DNA from: Bacillota bacterium
GTDB lineage: Bacteria > Bacillota > Clostridia > Acetivibrionales > DTU013
Direction of reading: 5' to 3'
Length of the DNA stretch: 30,851 nucleotides
Assembly: GCA_023411645.1 (NCBI GenBank)
Contig: JAEYON010000036.1
Location: forward strand, 1-30,851
The notes below the pieces were generated by a model. It was not told where the DNA came from. It saw only the letters and a list, made by a program, of their open reading frames with translations, and did no database searches. Both the position numbers and the translations under genes were made by a program. This document shows, piece by piece, positions 25,191 through 30,851 of the stretch (position 1 is its first letter; each line of letters starts with the position of its first letter).

Positions 25191-26548
25191 GACTGCTGCT
25201 CAAACGTGCTTCTGTATTACTTGCGCTTGCTCTATTGCTTTTTCTGGGACTTTTGTTCTTCATGGTGAAGTATTTTATGAATGCTCCCCAATGGGCGGGC
25301 TATCCCGCCAATAAGCATTTATTTACAAGCGGGAAGCCGATTTCTTCAGGCACCATCTATGACCGTACGGGTGAAATTCTTTTTCAGATGTCAGAAGGTA
25401 AGGCAGAATACAACCCAAATAAGGCCGTGAGAACGGCTGTTATGCACGCGACAGGAGATATGAACGGTAATGTTGCGACCGGAGCGAGAGCAGTCTTTCG
25501 GGAAAAGCTTGGCGGGTGGGATTACATTAATGGCGCCTACAATTTTGATCATTCCGACTTTGGAAAAGACATTACACTGACGTTGAATGCGGATTTATGT
25601 GCCGCGGCGTACAAGGCGCTGAACGGACAAAAAGGTACGGTAGGTATATATAACTACAAGACCGGTGAGATTCTTTGTATGGTCAGCAGTCCGTCCTTTG
25701 ATCCGCAGAATCCTCCGGATGTGGATAGCAATACTGAAAAGTACAAGGGAGTCTATCTAAACAGGCTGCTATCCGCAGTCTATACACCCGGCTCTGTGTT
25801 TAAACTGGTTACATCCGCCGCGGCAATCGAAAACATTGATGGGATTGAAGAAGAGGTTTTTCATTGCGAAGGAAAGCTGAATATAGACGGCAAGTTAGTG
25901 ACCTGCTCGTCAGCCCATGGTTATGTAACGCTGGAGCAGGCGCTTGCAGTATCATGTAATGTCGCCTTCGCGGAAATTACGCTGGAGCTTGGTGCGGATA
26001 CACTACAGGATTATGCAGATTCGGGCGGGTTTAATTCCAGTCTGATGGTGGATGGTATCAGGGCAGTTGCAGGTAAAGTAGATGTGACCGGAGCCGAAGG
26101 AGCGGATCTGGCATGGGCGGGCATAGGCCAATATACTAACACCGTAAATCCGTTGAATGTGATGGCTTATATGGGAGCAATTGCGAATTCCGGTGTACGC
26201 ATCACACCGAAAATACTTGGCGGGGGAGGACTGGCGCCCATCATAAAAAGCGTTTCCACGAGCCAAAAGAGGATCATGTCAGCAAACACAAGTGAGATAC
26301 TTGAAAAAATGATGAGAAACAATGTTTTAAGTAACTACGGGGAGGGGAATTTTAAAGGTCTGGAACTTTGTGCCAAAACCGGAACTGCGGAGGTTGGCGG
26401 CGGACTGAGGCCTCATTCCTGGTTTGCCGGATATCTGGACAGGGACGATTTCCCGCTTGCCTTTGTCGTTATTGTTGAGAATGGCGGCTCAGGCAGCAAA
26501 GTTGCAGGAGCTGTTGCTGCAAGGGTGCTGAAGGAAGCAGTGAAATGA
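25187..26548 (+). CDS. Penicillin-binding transpeptidase (class B-like), partner of the FHA-SEDS protein
   Basis: A 453-residue membrane-anchored D,D-transpeptidase that cross-links peptidoglycan. One N-terminal membrane segment (about 8-29) is followed by a short region with SGTIYDRTGEIL and then the catalytic domain. The three penicillin-binding motifs are complete: Ser203-x-x-Lys206 in TPGSVFKL, Ser256-Cys-Asn258, and KTGTAE starting at Lys397. At 453 residues it is shorter than typical PBP2/PBP3 proteins, mainly because the N-terminal pedestal domain is reduced. Its ATG overlaps the stop of the SEDS gene (ATGA), indicating coupled translation and a stable pair. Confidence 0.93.
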   Translation: MRLLLKRASVLLALALLLFLGLLFFMVKYFMNAPQWAGYPANKHLFTSGKPISSGTIYDRTGEILFQMSEGKAEYNPNKAVRTAVMHATGDMNGNVATGARAVFREKLGGWDYINGAYNFDHSDFGKDITLTLNADLCAAAYKALNGQKGTVGIYNYKTGEILCMVSSPSFDPQNPPDVDSNTEKYKGVYLNRLLSAVYTPGSVFKLVTSAAAIENIDGIEEEVFHCEGKLNIDGKLVTCSSAHGYVTLEQALAVSCNVAFAEITLELGADTLQDYADSGGFNSSLMVDGIRAVAGKVDVTGAEGADLAWAGIGQYTNTVNPLNVMAYMGAIANSGVRITPKILGGGGLAPIIKSVSTSQKRIMSANTSEILEKMMRNNVLSNYGEGNFKGLELCAKTGTAEVGGGLRPHSWFAGYLDRDDFPLAFVVIVENGGSGSKVAGAVAARVLKEAVK

Positions 26549-26639
26549 CAGTGAAAATTGGTGGGTGGGAAAGATATTGTTAAGAGGTCCGAAATATACT
26601 TATGTGGAGAGCCAGTAAAAAAAGTATGGGAGCGATACT

Positions 26640-27650
26640 ATGAGAAAAAAGGTCTGTATGATCTATACCGGCGGAACTATCGGAATGGCAAGGTCAGAGC
26701 ATGGATATACCCCCAGGGAGGGATTCATAAGATCTGCTCTTTCCCGAATTAGTGAACTGGATTTGCCGGAGGTGCCGGAGTATGATCTGATAGAGTATGC
26801 TCCGCTGTTGGATTCTTCAAATATTTCGGTGAAGGAATGGGTCAAAATTGCCAGGGATATTGAAGAAAAATATCACGAGTATGCCGGTTTTGTCATATTG
26901 CACGGGACAGATACCATGGCTTACACGGCTTCCGCGCTTTCTTTCATGCTTGAAGGGCTGGCAAAGCCGGTCATCCTGACGGGCTCCCAGATCCCGCTTG
27001 GTGAAGTGAGAACGGATGCAAGAGATAATCTAATCACAGCCCTGATGATCGCCGGTAATTATTCGGTTCCTGAGGTATGTCTGTACTTCGGCAATAAACT
27101 GCTGAGGGGTAACCGCTCAACAAAAATCAGCTCTGACGAACTGATAGCCTTTGATTCTCCAAATTATCCCTCACTTGCTGATGTTGGAGTGAGGATTAAT
27201 CTCCATTGTAACCTGATAAAAAGCGCGGGCGACGCTCTCAAGCTATCACCGTTCACATCTCATCAGATCGCAGTACTCAAGCTATTCCCTGGGATTCAGT
27301 TTGAGGTGTTCGACAAAATCATGACGGCAAATTTAAAGGGCATGGTTATCGAGGCTTTTGGTACAGGAAATATCCCGGAAAGTAACGGATCATTTTTGAA
27401 TATATTGGAGAAGGCCAAAGCAAATGGAACGGTCATCGTAGTTTGTTCCCAGTGTCTGAGAGGCTCGGCTGTCATTGGAGAATATGCGGCAAGCCGTGCC
27501 CTTGCATCGGCAGGAGCTGTGAGCGGCTATGATTTGACGGTCGAAGCCGCAGTAACAAAGCTGTATTATCTATTCAGCATGGGATATGATTTCGAGACGA
27601 CCAGAAAGCTGATGGAAACGGACCTGCGGGGAGAATTGGGCAGACCTTAA
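26640..27650 (+). CDS. ansA: Type I L-asparaginase
   Basis: A 336-residue cytoplasmic enzyme converting L-asparagine to aspartate and ammonia. The first active-site motif TGGTIGM carries the nucleophile Thr13, and the second, HGTDTMAYTA, carries Thr90-Asp91. The LRGNRSTKISS block that follows is typical of the type I (cytoplasmic) branch. There is no signal peptide. A GGGAG site lies about 7 bases upstream, and the start comes 91 bases after the transpeptidase stop. It has no evident tie to sugar use; aspartate supply for cell-wall precursors is only a speculation. Confidence 0.94.
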   Translation: MRKKVCMIYTGGTIGMARSEHGYTPREGFIRSALSRISELDLPEVPEYDLIEYAPLLDSSNISVKEWVKIARDIEEKYHEYAGFVILHGTDTMAYTASALSFMLEGLAKPVILTGSQIPLGEVRTDARDNLITALMIAGNYSVPEVCLYFGNKLLRGNRSTKISSDELIAFDSPNYPSLADVGVRINLHCNLIKSAGDALKLSPFTSHQIAVLKLFPGIQFEVFDKIMTANLKGMVIEAFGTGNIPESNGSFLNILEKAKANGTVIVVCSQCLRGSAVIGEYAASRALASAGAVSGYDLTVEAAVTKLYYLFSMGYDFETTRKLMETDLRGELGRP

Positions 27651-27695
27651 TCAGGCAGGAATGGGTTTGCTGGTATAGATAAAAGGGGGAATGCT

Positions 27696-28760
27696 ATGAG
27701 TATGAAGGATTGGGTCAGCACCGGGATGAATGGCGTTGACGCAGCAATTGATAAGCTTCGTCTGGGCGACAATGTAGTATGGCAGGTAGATATGATATCC
27801 AGCTATAAGAAAGTGGTTGCACCGTATATTACGCAGGCCATAGCGGATTGCAGAAAAATAATCTATGCTCGTTTTGGCAGCCATGAGCCGTTGCTGGAGG
27901 ATGATCCTCGTATCACGATCTACCGGATCGGCGCAGAGATGGGCTTTGAAAGCTTTGCGGCAACAGTGCACAGTATGGTGGAAAAGGAAGGCAGGAAGGC
28001 CTTTTATGTTTTTGATTGTCTGACGGATCTGCTGGAGTTCTGGCATTCGGACCTGATGATAGGTAACTTTTTTAAGATCACCTGTCCTTATTTATATGAA
28101 CTTGATACAGTCGCTTATTTTGCTATCATGCGCAATATGCATACCTACAGCACCATCGCCGGAATCCGGGAAACGACTCAGCTCTTGCTTGACTTGTATC
28201 AGGTGAAGGAAAAATATTATCTCCATCCAATCAAAGTGTGGCAGCGTTATTCTCCAACTATGTTTTTTCCACATCTGATCGAGGATCAGAACGCAATTAG
28301 CATTACCTCCAGCTCCGATGCTGCCGAGTTGTTTTCCCACATCAGCCACAGTACCCAAAGGCCAGATTACTGGCATGTGATACTGTCCAATGCCAGGGAG
28401 GCGCTTTCACTTTCACCGCAGAAAAAGGAAGAGAGCAAAAAGCTCCTGATGTCCATGTTGATCGGAGAACAGTCAAGAATAACCGAACTGTGCGACCGTT
28501 ATTTTACTCTACAGGATATTCTCCAGATCGCTGCCAGAGAGGTGGGCACTGGGTTTATAGGGGGTAAGAGCGTAGGGATGCTCCTTGCCGGGAAGATATT
28601 GGAGAAGGAGGGAGGAAGCCGTTTTACACGTTTCATGGAAGCACATGATTCCTTTTATCTCGGTTCAGATATCTTTTATACTTATATTGTGCAAAACGGC
28701 TGGTGGGAGCTTCGCACAAAACAAAAAACGGAGGACGGATATTTCAGGTATGCGCCCTAG
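27696..28760 (+). CDS. N-terminal fragment of the interrupted PEP/pyruvate-binding protein
   Basis: The 354-residue product up to the TAG. Residues of about 5-200 resemble a degenerate KaiC-type domain: the opening STGMNGVDAAIDKLRLGDN is like KaiC, but the expected nucleotide-binding GKT loop is replaced by VDMISSYKK, so ATP binding there is doubtful. From about 287, GFIGGKSVGMLLAGKIL is the usual beginning of a PPDK_N domain. An AGGGGG site 6 bases upstream fixes the ATG. Alone it would lack the ATP-grasp core. Confidence 0.7.
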   Translation: MSMKDWVSTGMNGVDAAIDKLRLGDNVVWQVDMISSYKKVVAPYITQAIADCRKIIYARFGSHEPLLEDDPRITIYRIGAEMGFESFAATVHSMVEKEGRKAFYVFDCLTDLLEFWHSDLMIGNFFKITCPYLYELDTVAYFAIMRNMHTYSTIAGIRETTQLLLDLYQVKEKYYLHPIKVWQRYSPTMFFPHLIEDQNAISITSSSDAAELFSHISHSTQRPDYWHVILSNAREALSLSPQKKEESKKLLMSMLIGEQSRITELCDRYFTLQDILQIAAREVGTGFIGGKSVGMLLAGKILEKEGGSRFTRFMEAHDSFYLGSDIFYTYIVQNGWWELRTKQKTEDGYFRYAP

Positions 28761-28820
28761 CTGAAGGAAAAGCTTTTACACGGCAAATTTCCGGCCAACA
28801 TAAAAGAACAATTTGTCCAG

Positions 28821-30245
28821 ATGTTGGACTATTTCGGTCAGTCGCCCATTATCGTAAGGTCCAGTTCGCTGCTGGAGGATAATTTTGGCAATGCTTTTGC
28901 AGGCAAATATGAAAGTGTGTTTTGTGTAAATCAGGGTTCTCCAGAGGAACGCTATGAGGCATTTGAGCAGGCAGTGCGCATTGTATATGCAAGCACGATG
29001 AATGAAGATGCGCTGGCTTACAGGCTAAACAGAGGACTCTCTGAAAAGGATGAGCAGATGGCGATCCTGATCCAGCGTGTTTCCGGGGATCAATACCGGG
29101 AGGATTTCTTCCCACACGCAGCGGGAGTAGGGAACTCTTCCAACCTCTATGTATGGGATAAGGATACGGATATGGAAGCGGGGATGCTTCGTATGGTATT
29201 CGGCCTGGGCACAAGGGCGGTCGACAGGACGGTGGGCGATTATGCCAGGATTGTCTGTCTGGACAACCCATTGCGGCTCCCTCCGATGGATCATGATGAT
29301 CAGGTGAAATATACCCAGCATGATGCGGATGTGCTATCTCTCAGGGATAATACCCTGACGGTCAAGGGATTGGACAAACTTGTCCTAGTAGACCTGAGGA
29401 CGGATAAGGAATTATTTTTCCGTCCTGATTATGAAACTCTGAACCGTCTGACCGAGTTAGGGTATGCCAACAGGGATGTAGCATTTATTCTTGATTTCCG
29501 AGAAATGTTTACGAGCACTGCCTTTCCTTCCTTCATGAGAGAGACACTTGCCTTGCTTTCCAAAGTCTATGAGTATCCAGTAGATATTGAATTTACAGTG
29601 AATTTCGCAAAAGACAGGAGCTTCAAGGTGAACCTCCTGCAATGTCGCCCTCTGCAGACCAGAGGCTTGGGTAAACCGGTTCGTATGCCGCAGATCACGG
29701 ATGGGCAAGCCTGTCTGTTCGCTACTGAGGGGCATTTTATGGGAGGCAATGTACACCTGCCCATTGACTATGTTGTGCTTGTGCAGGCTAAGAGCTATCT
29801 GGCGTTGAAGGAACAGGAAAAATATGAGGTAGCCAGGCAGATCGGCATGATCAATGCCGCCTTGAAAGGCAAAAATGCAATGCTGATGGGACCCGGCAGA
29901 TGGGGAACCACTACACCGTCTCTGGGTGTTCCGGTGCATTTCACCGAGATCTGTAATATGACGGTACTCTGCGAGATAGCCTCCGTTGAAGAAGGATTTA
30001 CTCCCGAACTGTCTTATGGCAGTCATTTCTTCCAGGATATTGTTGAATCAGGTATATTTTATGCAGCTATTTTTGACGGACAAAAAGACGTCATATTCCG
30101 TCCCGGGCTCATTCTGGACAAGGAAAACATATTAGGAGCCGTTTTGCCTGGAAACACGAAGTTTTCAGACGTGATCCATATCGCAAGGACAGACGGGATG
30201 GAAATATTTTCGGACATTGTCGCACAAAAGCTTCTGTGCAGATAA
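28821..30245 (+). CDS. C-terminal fragment: PPDK_N/PEP-synthase-type ATP-grasp domain
   Basis: A 474-residue reading frame in the same frame as the fragment before the TAG. It holds SPIIVRSSSLLEDNFGNAF, the FGLGTRAVD block and DIEFTVNFA...LLQCRPLQ, landmarks of the PEP synthase/pyruvate phosphate dikinase nucleotide-binding domain. The phosphohistidine and PEP-binding domains of full PEP synthase are absent, as in this family of stand-alone proteins. No good ribosome binding site precedes the ATG 28821, so separate translation is doubtful. Confidence 0.7.
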   Translation: MLDYFGQSPIIVRSSSLLEDNFGNAFAGKYESVFCVNQGSPEERYEAFEQAVRIVYASTMNEDALAYRLNRGLSEKDEQMAILIQRVSGDQYREDFFPHAAGVGNSSNLYVWDKDTDMEAGMLRMVFGLGTRAVDRTVGDYARIVCLDNPLRLPPMDHDDQVKYTQHDADVLSLRDNTLTVKGLDKLVLVDLRTDKELFFRPDYETLNRLTELGYANRDVAFILDFREMFTSTAFPSFMRETLALLSKVYEYPVDIEFTVNFAKDRSFKVNLLQCRPLQTRGLGKPVRMPQITDGQACLFATEGHFMGGNVHLPIDYVVLVQAKSYLALKEQEKYEVARQIGMINAALKGKNAMLMGPGRWGTTTPSLGVPVHFTEICNMTVLCEIASVEEGFTPELSYGSHFFQDIVESGIFYAAIFDGQKDVIFRPGLILDKENILGAVLPGNTKFSDVIHIARTDGMEIFSDIVAQKLLCR

Positions 30246-30282
30246 ATCGAAGGAAGAAGACCACATCCTCAACCGGGCTTTG

Positions 30283-30851
30283 TTATGTTCCCATCAGGCT
30301 GAAGTGCATATAATCCGCACCATTTGACCATTTCATGTCGGGACTCCAATGCCAGCCGTATCGGTTAAATGCGCGGACAACGTCACCGTCCGGTAAAATG
30401 GAATACGGGTTTTCACGGGGCTTCCAGAAGGAGCCGGCCAGGATCTTGCCTTCCCATGTGACAAAATAGTTTTCATTTGGATTGATATCAATGGCAGTGC
30501 CGTTGGAGTGCTGTGAAGTGCCGTCCCTGAAGGCGTAGGCTGATACGTCCTTTATGGGGAACTTCTCCGGCCCGTTAAATATTTCATCAAATATTTTGAT
30601 AACATCTTCGGCAACATTTTTATTAACTATCAAAGTACTCTCTGAAGCAAATTTTTCCCCTTGGGAGTTCAGTTTCCAAACCTTGATGACGATTTTTTTC
30701 ATGTTAACGTCTGCCTCAGACCTGCTTGTAAACTGTTGTCTTTCTGCGTCGCCTGTGATCAGTTCATTTTTATTCGAATAAGGGATAATTGTAAATGCTT
30801 TGTCCAGAGAAAACATGGAGGCTCTGCCGCCGCTGTCGACCGGAGTTACAA
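30283..30851 (-). CDS. M15-family D-Ala-D-Ala carboxypeptidase (partial, N-terminus beyond window)
   Basis: A zinc peptidase domain of the VanY/M15 type, which trims peptidoglycan stem peptides. Zinc-site motifs are TSQHSNGTAIDIN (His and Asp) and DYMHFS near the C-terminus (His), with GWHWSPDMKW in between. An ATG at 30816 exists, but the frame stays open upstream to the window edge with protein-like sequence (VTPVDSGGRAS) that runs smoothly into the fold, and there is no good ribosome binding site before it. I therefore take the gene as truncated by the window. It converges on the PEP-binding gene with a 37-base gap. Related proteins often carry N-terminal stalk domains; that part cannot be seen here. 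Confidence 0.85.
   Translation of the reverse strand, partial: VTPVDSGGRASMFSLDKAFTIIPYSNKNELITGDAERQQFTSRSEADVNMKKIVIKVWKLNSQGEKFASESTLIVNKNVAEDVIKIFDEIFNGPEKFPIKDVSAYAFRDGTSQHSNGTAIDINPNENYFVTWEGKILAGSFWKPRENPYSILPDGDVVRAFNRYGWHWSPDMKWSNGADYMHFSLMGT

Larger units (their letters stand above)
27696..30245 (+). pseudogene. PEP/pyruvate-binding-domain protein interrupted by an in-frame TAG
   Basis: One continuous frame encodes about 849 residues, broken only by a TAG at 28758-28760 (codon 355). The 20 codons after the TAG, up to the next ATG at 28821, read as normal family sequence (about 357-375, LKEKLLHGKFPANIKEQF), so no frame shift is involved and one base change explains it. The N-terminal part looks like a KaiC/RecA-type domain without a Walker A; the C-terminal part is a PPDK_N/PEP-synthase-type ATP-grasp domain. 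The TAG falls in the early part of the ATP-grasp region. It may be a real nonsense mutation, a sequencing error, or a read-through site. Confidence 0.8.

Noticed and set aside
29457..30026. 189-codon open frame on the minus strand
   Set aside because: It is antisense to the ATP-grasp domain, with no family resemblance and no ribosome binding site.
1..30851. CRISPR array, tRNA, rRNA, insertion sequence or phage genes
   Set aside because: No regular direct repeats with spacers, no cloverleaf or rRNA signature, and no transposase, integrase or phage protein were found by eye.

Overview
This window looks like a chromosomal segment of a low- to mid-GC Gram-positive anaerobe, most likely a plant-polysaccharide-degrading member of the Clostridia. 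Supporting signs are strong Shine-Dalgarno sequences, sigma-A promoters, lipobox lipoproteins, a YesM/YesN-type two-component pair beside a CUT1 sugar ABC transporter, GH8 and GH39 xylan enzymes, and an FHA-SEDS plus PBP gene pair of clostridial type. The assignment rests on gene content and recalled family resemblance; no 16S or other phylogenetic marker is present.

Layout. (1) 1-6055, + strand: the tail of an unknown gene, a type-B carboxylesterase, a second serine esterase of the esterase-D/tributyrin esterase type, a GH31 alpha-glycosidase (alpha-xylosidase-like) and a tandem NTF2/SnoaL-fold protein. None has a signal peptide, so this looks like an intracellular set for trimming decorated oligosaccharides. 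(2) 6173-13048, +: sensor kinase, AraC-type response regulator, then a solute-binding lipoprotein and two permeases of a CUT1 importer without its own ATPase, closed by a terminator. (3) 13133-16488, -: a zinc alcohol dehydrogenase and an aldo/keto reductase whose genes overlap by 4 bases, and a LacI-family repressor. (4) 16656-19203, +: a PIG-L/LmbE deacetylase and a WD40-OmpA fusion lipoprotein. (5) 19306-22934: divergent GH8 reducing-end xylose-releasing exo-oligoxylanase (-) and GH39 beta-xylosidase (+), the latter followed by a NIF3-like metalloprotein. (6) 23277-30851: a cell-envelope and housekeeping block with an FHA-SEDS (FtsW/RodA/SpoVE) protein overlapping a penicillin-binding transpeptidase, a type I L-asparaginase, a PEP/pyruvate-binding-domain protein interrupted by one in-frame TAG, and the 3' part of an M15 D-Ala-D-Ala carboxypeptidase gene on the opposite strand.

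How it fits together. Blocks 1-5 read as one locus for uptake and cytoplasmic breakdown of xylan-type oligosaccharides: import by the CUT1 system, removal of esters by the two esterases and possibly of N- or O-acetyl groups by the PIG-L protein, removal of alpha-linked side groups by GH31, release of xylose by GH8 and GH39, and possible redox conversion of released sugar by the AKR/ADH pair. Five copies of a LacI-type operator with an AACGRTT core sit at or near the promoters of the transporter, the AKR-ADH operon, lacI itself and the WD40-OmpA lipoprotein, which suggests one local regulon. The rex/xynB divergent region lacks that operator but carries a different inverted repeat over the GH8 promoter.

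The observations most worth a second look are the shared LacI operator, the amber codon in the PEP-synthase-like gene, the WD40-OmpA lipoprotein in a probable monoderm, a near-identical 18-base motif downstream of both lacI and the PIG-L gene, and several large inverted repeats in the intergenic regions.
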